A DNA stretch of 64,000 bases. Origin: Brasenia schreberi (Eukaryota > Streptophyta > Magnoliopsida > Nymphaeales > Cabombaceae). This document shows positions 47,501 to 60,200 of the stretch, piece by piece. The stretch is taken from NCBI GenBank assembly GCA_036023115.1, contig JAYKKT010000064.1, positions 7,944,501 through 8,008,500 of the forward strand, read 5' to 3'. The notes beneath the pieces were generated by a model, which ran no database searches, had not been told where the DNA came from, and saw nothing but the letters and a program-made list of their open reading frames with translations. Numbering within the stretch: position 1 is the first letter of the stretch; every line of letters starts with the position of its first letter. Made by a program: the position numbers and the translations under genes.

Positions 47501-50500
47501 TTCTTTCCTTTTTGGTTACAAGAGGAGGATAAAGTCTAACACCTTCTCATGCACCCTCTGAGTGTCGAACTCCCCACCAACAGCAAAGGGGCTAGAGCAC
47601 CCTGCCGACGAGCTAACGTTTTGGGTGCCACTATTACGATTTCTTTTGTTAGACATGACAGTGCACAGGACATGCAGTGTATGTAGCTACAACTATATGC
47701 TTTTTACTCTTCTAAGATACAACAATACCTCACACAAGTGATACATATCCTGAGGTAAATTTCTTGTTTTGAATAGATCCAACCCAATCTCCATCGAATG
47801 TATACTTCTATGTTCATATGACCATTATCTCTATATATTACTCCATATCCTAGAGTTCTCTTTAAGTACTTGAGTATGTGAAATATTGCATCCATATGCA
47901 TCTTTGATAGCGTCTGCATAAATCGAATCACCATTCTAACTACATATGTTATATATAGGCATGTAATGGTGAAGTATATGAGCTTTCCAACTAATCGTTG
48001 GTATCTAGTCACATCAGTCTTATCATATACATCATCCAATTGCAGCTTATGGTTGACATCCATGGGTGTTAAGAGGTTTACAATGTAACATTTTTGTATC
48101 ACGTAGTAAATCTAATATATACAGTCGTTGAGTTAAGAATATACTTGCACTAGAATACACAACTTAAATACCAAGAAAATAGTGTAGTCTTCCTAAGTCC
48201 TTAATATCGAACAAGTGATATAATTCTCGTTTCAGCCTTTCAATTTCTTAAATATCATCACCTGCCATAATTATATCAAGTATCAACATAAACTAACAAT
48301 AGAGTCAGTTTCATTCTTCTCTTAACAAATAATATATGATTAATTGAAATAGGTACACGGGCCATTAGGGCCCGTGTTTGTGATAGTTAATAGCCGTCTG
48401 GCTGTGCATAACAACCTTGTCATCTCTTTTATGTAAAGCCCCTTCTCCTATAAATACCCCATTCTATCATCAATAAAAGTATGCTGTCTTGCACAACTTT
48501 TGTTTGTAGTTTGACTTGCTTCCACACTCTTGTTGAGTTATTTGTGTGTGACATCCATATTCGGATGCTTTGAGATCTTTTGCGCTTTGACAAGTTGTAT
48601 CGTGAACGATTCAACCTTCGATTATCAACAACAATGTACATGGTATAAGAGCCTCATATTTGAAGAATTCGAGTACATTGAGAAGCGTGCCACGATTCAC
48701 CAAGAATTTGACATGAAAGACTTAGGCCTTCTTAATTATTTTTTGGACAAGGCAACAACCATTCCTATTCAAATCATAGACAACACTGCATAGCCCATCC
48801 CAAGAAGATTTTAACAAAACATAATTTTGCTTGTTTGGAAATGCTACAAGATAAAGCACAGTTCATCCCCAATTGGTTTTGGTTTTGCATGAATAAAATT
48901 TCCTTGCTAGGACTATCAAATATTGTTCTCTAATTCTTGGTCAAGATGCAGGTGCGCATTGTGCTGTAGGGGGTAGACACATTCAACAATTTGATTGGTT
49001 CAGTTTATTACCCAGATAGAGATTCACCAAAGGATCTAGTGCTGGAGCTCGTAGAAAACGTAAGGATTTCATATCGTAAAGTTGATGCAGTACAAGTGTA
49101 GATGAGTGGCAATGCATGCATACCTTATACTTGGAGGTTTTGTTTTCACGGAGTGCTTGTAACACGCAGAATTTAGGCTAAGTTGATTCAGTATTATCAA
49201 ATTATAGCATCCTTATACAGGGGGAGGTGGCTGAGGCTGCAAAGGGAGAGGCGGGACAGGGGGAGGTGGTGGTGAGAGAGGGAGAGGCGTAGAGAGAAGG
49301 AGAGGCGGGAGAGGGAGAGGTTGTGGCGAGAGAGGGAGAGGCAGGACATGGGTAGGTGGCTGAGGCGGGAGAGAGGAAGATGGTGGTGGGAGAGGGGGAG
49401 GTGGTGGTGAGAGAGGGAGAGGTGGCAGAGAGAAGGAGAGGCGGGAGAGAGAGAGGCAGGACAAGGGGAGGTGGCTGAGGCGGGAGAGAGCGAGATGGTG
49501 GCAGGAGAGGGAGAGGCGTATCTGGAGGTGGTGGCGGCAAGAGACGGGAGCGGCCCAGAGGAGAGGATGGAGAGGGAGAGGCGAGAGACGCAGGGACGAA
49601 CGAGAAACCCTCGTTCGTTCCTTTATAACATTTGGGTCGGGTTGATCCAGATCGACTCGACCCAATCTCATCCGAACGGCCGTCCACTTAAAGCGTTATA
49701 GCGGACCGCTGCTATTGATAACATAGATGTATACGATATTTTCTTGTATGACCACTCATCCATCTCAACAACTTCATTTTTGTCACAGATATCTTTTGTA
49801 CATGTGATGATTAATTGCCCAACACTCATAACCATAAAACATGGCAGGCCTAATTGCTGCTCTATAATATTTACCTTTTAACTTTAATGGTATCTTCTTA
49901 TCACAAAGAATACCTTATGCTCCTCTCTAACCAACCAATATTAATTTTATGCGTGACATCTCCATCATGAAAAATTGACCCTATGTATTTAAAACTTTCC
50001 TTATGGGGGATGCAATTTTAATTTCTATGTCCTCTCAAGTAACCAAATGATCAAACTTACATTCCATATATTCTGTCTTTGTTCTACAAAGTTGAAGGCC
50101 TTTGCTTTCTAATGTTTCTCTCTATAGTTCCAATTTTCTATTAACTTTTTCCTTAGACTCCTCCACTAATACAATGTCATTTGCAAATAACATACACCAA
50201 GGTACTTCATTTTGAATATGTTTTGTTAACTCATGAATCACCATTATAAATAAGTATGGACTTAAAGTTGATCCTTGATGTAACCCAATATTAACTTCAA
50301 AGAAGTCTGTCATTCATTCATGAGTCCTCACACATATTTTTGCACCATCGTACATGTCTCTTATAAGGTTAATGAATGCCAATGGGATACCTCTTTTTTC
50401 TAAAGTTCTCCAAAGAACCTCCCTCGGTACCCTATTATAAGCTTTTTCTAGATCAATAAATATCATGTGAAGGTCTTTCTTTTTTACTCTAAAACATTCC

Positions 50501-53500
50501 ATAAGACGTCTTAAAAGGTGAATGGCTGAGGCGGGAGAGAGGGAGATGGTGGCAGGAGAGGGAGAGGCGTATCTGGAGGTGGTGGCGGCAAGAGGCGGGA
50601 GCAGCCCAGAGGAGAGGATGGAGAGGGAGAGGCATGAGACGCAGGGATGAACGAGAAACCCTCGTTCGTTCCTTTATATCATTTGGGTCAGGTCGATCCA
50701 GATCGACCCGACCCAATCTCATCCGAACGGCCGTCCACTTACAGCGTTATAGCGGACCGCTATAGTGGTCCGCTATAGCGTTGTTTGTGGCGCTAATTTC
50801 TCCTTGGTGGGTCACCCGCTATAGCGTGCTATTGATAACATAGATGTATACAATATTTTCTTGTATGACCACTCATCCATCTCAACAACTTCATTTTTAT
50901 CACAGACATCTTTTGTACATGTGATGATTAATTGCCCAACACTCATAACCATAAAACATGGCAGGCCTAATTGCTGCTCTATAATATTTACCTTTTAACT
51001 TTAATGGTATCTTCTTATCACAAAGAATACCTTATGCTCCTCTCCATTTTAACCAACCAATATTAATTTGATGTGTGACATCTCCATCATAAAAAATTGA
51101 CCCTATGTATTTAAAACTTTCCTTATGGGGGATGCAATTTTAATTTCTATGTCCTCTCAAGTAACCAAATAATCAAACTTACATTCCATATATTCTGTCT
51201 TTGTTCTACTAAGTCGAAGGCCTTTGCTTTCTAATGTTTCTCTCCATAGTTCCAATTTTCTATTAACTTTTTCCTTAGACTCCTCCACTAATACAATGTC
51301 ATTTGCAAATAACATACACCAAGGTACTTCATCTTGAATATGTTTTGTTAACTCATGAATCACCATTATAAATAAGTATGGACTTAAAGTTGATCCTTGA
51401 TGTAACCCAATATTAACTTCAAAGAAGTCTATCATTCATTCATGAGTCCTCACACATATTTTTGCACCATCGTCTCTTATAAGGTTAATGAATGTCAATG
51501 GGATACCTCTTTTTTTCAAAGTTCTCCAAAGAACCTCCCTCGGTACCCTATTATAAGCTTTTTCTAGATCAATAAATATCATGTGAAGGTCTTTCTTTTT
51601 TGCTCTAAAACGTTCCATAAGACGTCTTAAAAGGTGAATCGCTTCAACAGTAGATCTGCCTGACATGAATCCAAATTGGTTCTCTGTTGTACTTGATACT
51701 TGTCTTAACCTATGTACGATAATTCTTTCCCACAATTTCATAGTATGGCTCATTAACTTGATACCTCGATAATTCACACAATTCTGAATGTCTCTCTTGT
51801 TATTATATATGGGTATAAGTCTACTCGCTCTCCATTCCTCAGGCATCTTTCTTTTGGTTTCTCCATATTTCATTAAATAGTCTTGTGAGCCTAGTAATTC
51901 CTATTTCTCGTAGTATTTTTTAAACTTCTATAGGAATATTGTCTGGTCCTACCGATTTACCACCCTTCATATGTTTAAGAGCCTCTTTGAGTTCATTCTT
52001 TTGAATATGTCGGTAGAAATTGTGGTTTATATACTTTCCTTATTTGGCTAACTCTCCTAAGCTAATACTAACATCTTTATTTTCATTAAAAAGCTTATAA
52101 AAATAATTCTTCCATCTATTTCTTATATCATCATTTGCCACTAGAATTTTTTCATCCTCTTCCTTATGCATCTAACATAATTAAAATCTTTAGTTTTCTT
52201 ATCTCTAGCCTTAGCTATCCTAAAAATATCTCTTTCCTTCCAAATTTTAGTTTGTGCTTCACTTACGGCCTTTTTCGCTTCCTTCTTTGCTTTCTTATAA
52301 GCCTCTAAAGTCTCACTAGTTTTCTTAGCATAATGTAATTTGTAACATACCCTCTTTGCCTTGATTTTATTTTGCACTATTTCACTCTACCACCAAGCTT
52401 CTTTTTGTGCCGGTATACCTCCCTTAGATACACCTAACACATCTTTCGCCACTTTCTTAATATATATAGCCATATTTTTCCACATATCACAAGGTGTACC
52501 AACATAATTTCAAGCATCTCCTTGAAGGACTTTTTGGTTAAATATATCTTCTTTCTCGCTTTTGAGGTCCCACCATTTAGTATGAATAGCTCGATACACT
52601 CTTTTCTTCTTTGTCTATTTTTTTATTTGTAAATACATAATTAAAAGTCGATGTTGGGTGGTTAAACGTTCTCCTGGAATTACCTTGCAATCTTTACAAC
52701 ACACTATCTTTTTTTCTACAAATAAAGTAATCAATTTGAGTTTGTGATAAGCCACTCTTAAAAGTAATTAAATGTTCATCTCGTTTTTTGAAGATTGTAT
52801 TGACTATAAAGAGATCAAATGCCATAGCAAAATTTAAAATCTCCCTACCTTCCTCATTTATATCCCCAAAACCAAACTTCTATGAATACCTTGATATCCT
52901 AATGCCTCTTTACCGACATGTCCATTTAAGTCTCAACAACAACAACAACAACTAAGCCTTTTCCCATACTAGACGGGGTCGTCTACATGGATTCTTTGTT
53001 TCCACATATCCCTATCATGTGCCATGTTAGTAGTTAACTCACAATAAGCTAGGTCATTCTTTATTGTTTCTTTCCAACACTTTTGTGGTCATCTTCTAGC
53101 TCTTTTAATACTTTCCAAATCTAGTTTTCATACCTTCTTACAGGTTCTTCTTTTGATCTTCTTTCTATATGTCCAAACCATCTTAAATGATATTCTATCA
53201 TTTTATCCTCTATTGGTGCCACTCCTAATTTGTTTCTAAGAACCTCATTATGTATATGATCTTTTTTTGTATGACCACTCATCCATCTCAACATCTTCAT
53301 TTCTGTCACAGACATCTTTTGTACATGCTGATGATTAACTGCCCAACACTCAGAACCATAAAACATGGCAGGCCTAATTGCTGCTCTATAATATTTACCT
53401 TTTAACTTTAATGGTATGTTCTTATCAGAAAGAATACCTGATGCTCCTCTCTATTTTAACCAACCAGCATTAATTTTATGTATATCATCTCCATCAATTC

Positions 53501-56500
53501 TTCCATCACTCTAAAAAATTGACCCTAGGTATTTAAAACTTTCCTTTTAGGGGATGCAATGTGTGCCAATTTTAATTTCTATATCCTCTGAGATAACCAA
53601 ATGATCAAACTTACATTCCATATATTCTGTCTTTGTTCTACTAAGTCAAAGGCCTTTGCTTTCTAATGTTTCTCTTCGTAGTTCCAATTTTCTATTAACT
53701 TTTTCCTTAGACTCCTCCACTAATACAATGTCATCTGCAAATAACATACACCAAGGTACTTCATCTTGAATATGTTTTGTTAACTCATGAATCACCATTA
53801 TAAATAAGTATGGACTTAAAGTTGATCCTTGATATAACCCAATATTAACTTCAAAGAAGTCTGTCATTCATTCATGAGTCCCCACACATATTTTTGCACC
53901 ATCATACATGTCTCTTATAAGGTTAATGTATGTCAATGGGATACCTCTTTTTTCTAAAGTTCTCCACAGAACCTCCCTCGGTACTCTATCATAAGCTTTT
54001 TCTAGATCAATAAATATCATGTGAAGGTCTTTCTTTTTTGCTCTAAAATGTTCCATAAGACGTCTCAAAAGGTGAATCGCTTCAACAGTAGATTTGCCTC
54101 GCATGAATCCAAATTGGTTCTCTGTTGTACTTGATACTTGTCTTAACCTACGTTCGATAATTCTTTCCCACAATTTCATAGTATGACTCATTAACTTGAT
54201 ACCTCGATAATTCACATAATTTTAAATGTCTCCCTTGTTCTTATATATGAGTATAAGTGTACTTGCTCTCCATTCCTCGGGCATCTTTTGGTTTTTCCAT
54301 ATTTCATTAAATAGTCTTGTGAGCAAGTGATTCCTATTTCTCCTAGTATTTTCCAAACTTCTATAGGAATATTATCTGGTCCTACCGATTTACCACTCTT
54401 CATATGTTTAAGAGCCTCTTTGAGTTCATTCTTTTGAATACGTTGGTAGAAATTGTGGGTTATAATACTTTTCTGATTTGGCTAACTCTCCTAAGCTAAT
54501 ACTAACATCTTTATTTTCATTAAAAAACTTATAAAAATAGTTTTTCCATCTATTTCTTATATCATCGTTTGCCACTAAAAGTTTTTCATCCTCGTCTTTT
54601 ATGCATCTAACATAATTAAGATCTTTAGTTTTCTTATCTCTAGCCCTAGCTATCCTAAAAATATCTCTTTCACCCTCTTTTGAGTTGAGTTTTTTATATA
54701 AGTCTTCCCAAATCTTAGCTTTTGCTTCACTAACGGTCTTTTTCGCTTCCTTCTTTGCTTTCTTATAAGCTTCTAAAGTTTCACTAGTTTTCTTGGCATA
54801 ATGTAATTTGTAACATGCCCTCTTTGCCTTTTATTTTGCACTACTTCACTCCACCACCAAGCTTCTTTTTGTGCTGGTACACCTCCCTTAGATACCCCTA
54901 ACACATCTTTCGCCACTTTCTTAATATGTATAACCATATTGTTCCACATATCATAGGGTGTGCCAACATAATTCCAAACATCTCCTTGAAGGACTTTCTG
55001 TTTAAATATATCTTCTTTCTCGCTTTTGAGGTTCCACCATTTAGTCCGAATAGCTCGATGCACTCTTTTCTTCTTTGTCCATTTTTTTATTTGTAAATCC
55101 ATAACTAAAAGTCGATGTTGGGTGGTTAAGCTTTCTCCTGGAATTACCTTACAATCTTTACAACACGCTCTATCTTTTTTTCTACAAATAAAGTAATCAA
55201 TTTGTGTTTGTGATAAGTCACTCTTATAAATAATTAAATGTTCATCTCGTTTTTTGAAGATTGTATTGACTATAAAGAGATCAAATGCCATAGCAAAATT
55301 TAAAATCTCCCTACCTTCCTCATTTATATCCCTAAAACCAAAGTTTCCATGAATACCTTGATATCCTAATGCCTCTTTACCGACATGTCCATTTAAGTCT
55401 CCTCCTAAACAAATCATCTCCCTTTGTGGAATCTTTTGAATCACCTTATCTAACTCTTCCTAAAAAGCTATCTTTATACTATCTTCTAGTCCTACTTTGG
55501 GTGCGTAAGCACAAACTGTATTCAAAACCTCTGCTCCTAACACTAATTTCAGGGTCATAATTCGGTCACCATATCGTTGTATGTCTACTACACTATCCTT
55601 TAAATCTTTATTTATGATAATACCAAGTCCGTTAGGAGCCTTTTCTTTACCTGAGTACCATAATTTAAAACCTATATCCTCTATCTTCTTTGCTTTTTCT
55701 CTAACTCATTTTGTCTCTTGTAAACATAGAATATGATTCTTTCTCCGAATCATAGTATCTACCACCTCCATTAGCTTACCGGATAATGTTTCGATATTCC
55801 AAGAACAAATACAAATCTTATTATGAAGGACTAGCTTCCTTACCCCCCACATCCGTCCATAATCAAAATGCGAAGACCCTCTCGGCAAATTATTCACTAC
55901 ATTCGGGCGACAATGTAGCGGGACTACTTTTTTTACCCACACCCGTCCATGATGTGGGAACCCTCTCTGCAATTGATTCCCGTACATTCGGGCGAAAATG
56001 TAGTGGCCCTTGCTTACTTATTACTGCATTCGGGTTCTGCAACACGTCGCTAGAGGGGGACGCCCCAAAGCAATACTCATAATTTTTGTAATCCATGTTA
56101 TAAAATCAAACGAAGTTTTAGGCTAGCTATCGGAAGCCTAACACAACTCTCCTCCTTTATTCGGGCTTGGGACCGACAATGCAAGGGTGATCCCTTACAT
56201 GGGTAGAGTTATGTCCATTTAAGTCTCCTCCTAAACAAATCATCTTTCTTTGGGGAATCCTTTGAATTACCTTATCTAACTCTTCCAAAAAAGTTGTCTT
56301 TCTACTATCTTCTAGTCCTACTTAGGGTGCGTAAGCACAAACTATATTCAAAACCGCTACTCCTAATATTAATTTCAACGTCATGATTCAGTCACCATAT
56401 TGTTGTATGTCTACTACACTATCCTTTAAATCTTTATTTATGATAATACGAACTCCATTTTGATCATTTTCCTTACATGAGTACCATAATTTAAAACATG

Positions 56501-57159
56501 TATCCTCAATGTCTTTTGCTTTTTCTTCAACCTACTTTGTCTCTTGTAAACAAAGAATATGAATCTTTCTTCGAATCATAGTATCTTCCACATTCATTAG
56601 CTTGATATTCCAAGAACCAATATGGATCTTATTATTTAGGACTAGCTTCCTTACCCCCCGCATCCATCCATATTAAAAATACAGAAATCCTCTTTGTAAT
56701 TTATTCACTACGTTCAGGCGACAATGTAGCGGGACTAACTTCTTTACCCACACCCATCCATGATGTGAGAACTCTCTCTGCAATTGATTCTCTGCAATTG
56801 ATTTACTACATTCAGGCGAAAATATAGTGGCCCTTGCTTACTATTCACTTTATTCGGGCTCTGCAGCGCGTCGCTAGTCGGGGACGCCTTAAAGCAATAT
56901 TCATAATTTGTGTAATCCATGGTATAAAAATCTGACAAAATTTACTTTGGGTGTCGAAAGCCTAGCATAACCCTCCTCCTTTATCTGGACTCGAGACCGA
57001 CCATGCAAGGGTGATCCGTTACATGGGTGGAGTTAAAAATTGTAATGCTCTGATTTTTGTGGGTGAATAGAATTTATTTCAACATATGATACATAATATA
57101 AATTATTTAACATGTATTTCAACTATTATATGTATTAATTGATGGTCAACTTTTGTTCA

Positions 57160-57210
<51 letters not shown>

Positions 57211-60200
57211 TGTCATCTTGCTGCACCCAAGATTTTTAAAGAATGTCATTTCCCGCAACCACAACAGTATCCACGTGATGTTTATTTTCTCTATTGATGA
57301 CAAGTACAGTCCTTCATTATCCCTTTCATTGTGTCCCTTGTTCTCACATAATCAAATTCCTTTCTTTTGTCAAAATCTTTTCTTTTGGACACTTTCATCT
57401 TTTCATTTTTTATCTTCGGTGATCTAGGACTGTGAATGAGACAAGGAATGGATCTTTGTTATTCTGATATCTTATGTCAGTAATTTCCGTTGTTCAAACC
57501 CTAAACAACAACAACAACTAAGCCTTTTCCATACCAGATGGGGGTCGGCTACATGAACTTTTTTGTTTCCAAAGAGTTCTATCATGTGCCATGTTAGCAG
57601 TTAACTCAATATAAACTAGATCATTTTTTATTGTTTCTTTTCAACACTTTTGTGGTTGTCTTCTTCCTTTTTTAACATTTTCACAATCTAGTTTTCATAT
57701 CTTCTTATGGGAGCATCTTTTAGTCATCTTTCTACTTGTTCAAACCATCTTAAATGATTTTCTCTTATTTTATCCTCTATTGGTGCTACTCTCAATTTGT
57801 TTCTAATAACCTCATTATGAATACTGTCTTTCCTTTTATGACCACTCATCCATCTCAACATCTTTTGTGCATGTTAGATGATTAACTGCCCAACACTCAG
57901 AACCATAAAACGTAGCAGGTCTACTTGTTGCTTTATAATATTTATCTTTCAACTTTAATGGTATCTTCTTATCACATAGAATACCTAATGCCCCTCTCCA
58001 TTTTAAGCAACCGACATTAATTCTATGCATAACATCTTCATTAATTTTTCCATTACTTTGAAAAATTGACCGTAGGTATTTAAAACTTTTCTTGTAATGG
58101 ATGGAATACGTGTCAATCTTAATCTCTATGTCTTCTAAAGTACTTACAAACTTACATTTCATATATTTTGTCTTTGTTTTACTAAGTTGAAAACCTTTAC
58201 TTTCTAACATTTCTCTCTATAGTTTCAATTTCCTATTAACTTTTTTTTGTAGATTCATCCACTAACACGATGTCATCTGCAAATAATATGCACCAATGTA
58301 CTTCATTTTGAATATGTTTTGTTAACACATCAATGACCAATATAAATAAATATGGACTTAAAGCTGATCCCTGATGTAACCCAATATTAACTTCAAAGGA
58401 GTTTGTTATTCCTTCATAAGTCCTTACACATGTTTTTGTACCATCGTATATGTCTCTTATAAGATGTGTGTATGTTAATGGGATACCTCTCTTTTCTAAG
58501 GTTCCCCAAAGAACATCTTTTGACACACTATCATAAATTTTTTCTAGATCAATAAATATCATGTGTTTTTTGCTCTAAAATGTTCCATAAGAGGTCTCAA
58601 GATCTTCAATAGTAGATCTATCGGACATGAATATAAATTGGTTTTATGTTGTACTCGACACTTGTTTTAACCTATGTTCGATAATTCTTTTTCATAATTT
58701 CATAGTATGGCTCATTAACTTGATACCTCGATAATTCACATAATTTTAAATGTTTTCCTTGTTCTTATATATAGGTACAAGTGTACTCGTTCTCCATTCC
58801 TCGAGGACCTTTTAAGTTCTCCATATTTCATTAAATAATCATGTGAGTAAAGTGAGCTCCATCTCTCCTAAGGATTTTTCATATTTCTATTGGAATATTG
58901 TCTAGTACTAAAGATTTATCAATCTTCATATATTTAAGAGCCTTTTGACTTTATTATTTTGAATATGCCGATAGAAATTACGGTTTATATACTTTTCTGA
59001 CTTGGCTAACTCTCGTAAGCTAATACTTCCATATGTATTTTCATTAAAAAGCTTATATAAATAATTTTTTCATCTATTTTTATATTATCATTTATCACTG
59101 GAATCTTCTCATCCTCATATTTGATGCATCTAACAAAAGTAAGATCTTTAGTTTTCTTATCTGTAGTCTTAACTATCCTAAAAATCTCTTTTCCCTTTTT
59201 TTGAGTTAAGCTTTTTATATAAATCTTCCTAAATTTTGACTTTTGCTTCACTAATAACCTTTTCTGCTTCTTTCTTTACTTTCTTATAAGCCTCCCAAGT
59301 TTCACTAGTCTTCTTGGTATAATGCAATTTGTAATATACCTTCTTTACCTTAATTTTATCTTACACCACTTTACTCCACCACTAAGCTTCTTTTTATACC
59401 GGTACACCTCCCTTAGATTTGCCTAACACATCTTTTGTCACTTCTCTAATATGTATAGCCATATTGTTTCACATATCAGAAGGTGGACTTACATAAATTC
59501 GAAGTATCTCCTTGAAGAACTTTATGTTTAAATATATCTTGTTTCTTAGATTTGAGGTTCCACCATCTAGTCCTACCAGCTCTATGGGCTATTCTTCTTC
59601 TTTGCACACTTTTTTACTTGCAAATCCATTACTAAAAGTTGATGTGGAGTAGTTAAGCTTTTTCTTTGAATTACCTTGTAATCTCTACAACACGATCTAT
59701 CATTTTTCCTACAAACAAAATAATCAATTTGTTTTTGTGACAAACCATTCTTATAAGTTATTAAATGTTCATCTCATTTTTTTGAAAATTGTATTGTCTA
59801 TAAAGAGATCAAAAGCTATAAAAAACATTTAAGATCTTCCTACCCTCATTTATATCCATGGAACCATATGAATATATTGATATCATAATGCATCTTTACC
59901 GACATGTTCTTGCAAGGGTGATCCCTTACACGGGCAGAGTTTGCTCAAACCCTAACACAAGAAAAGAACTAGAGAGAATACCTTTTGTCCAACATTTTTC
60001 TCTATTGGTTTTTGTAGCGACATTGGTTTCTCAGGGCAATGCAGGGCCCCATAGGCACGAGGATGGGATCAAATAATATTTCCCTATCGGGTATGGGGCT
60101 CACAGTAGAAGTTTGGGTGTTGGGCTGGTTTATAGATATACTCATCCCCGAGCCAACCCATTCCCAACCCTAGCCAAATGCTATATCATGTCACCATAAA

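Larger units (their letters stand above)
52934..56210 (-). mobile_element. RTE LINE copy 6, near full length, inserted into copy 5
   Basis: 3277 bp, (TTG)n tail at 52934-52951 and 5' end GGGTAGAGTT at 56210. Flanked by a perfect 16-bp duplication, ATGTCCATTTAAGTCT (52918-52933 and 56211-56226). Coding order on the minus strand: 5' region (55706-55987), endonuclease (54773-55444, [28 protein letters not shown]), linker, RT (54215-53646, with an intact FADDIVLV) and C-terminus (53366-53121). At least five frame breaks; dead. The best copy for a family consensus. Confidence 0.9.

Noticed and set aside
49202..49687. Long Pro/Ser-rich frames on the minus strand (152 and 161 codons)
   Set aside because: They are translations of the GGAGAGG minisatellite in overlapping frames; composition follows the repeat and not a protein.
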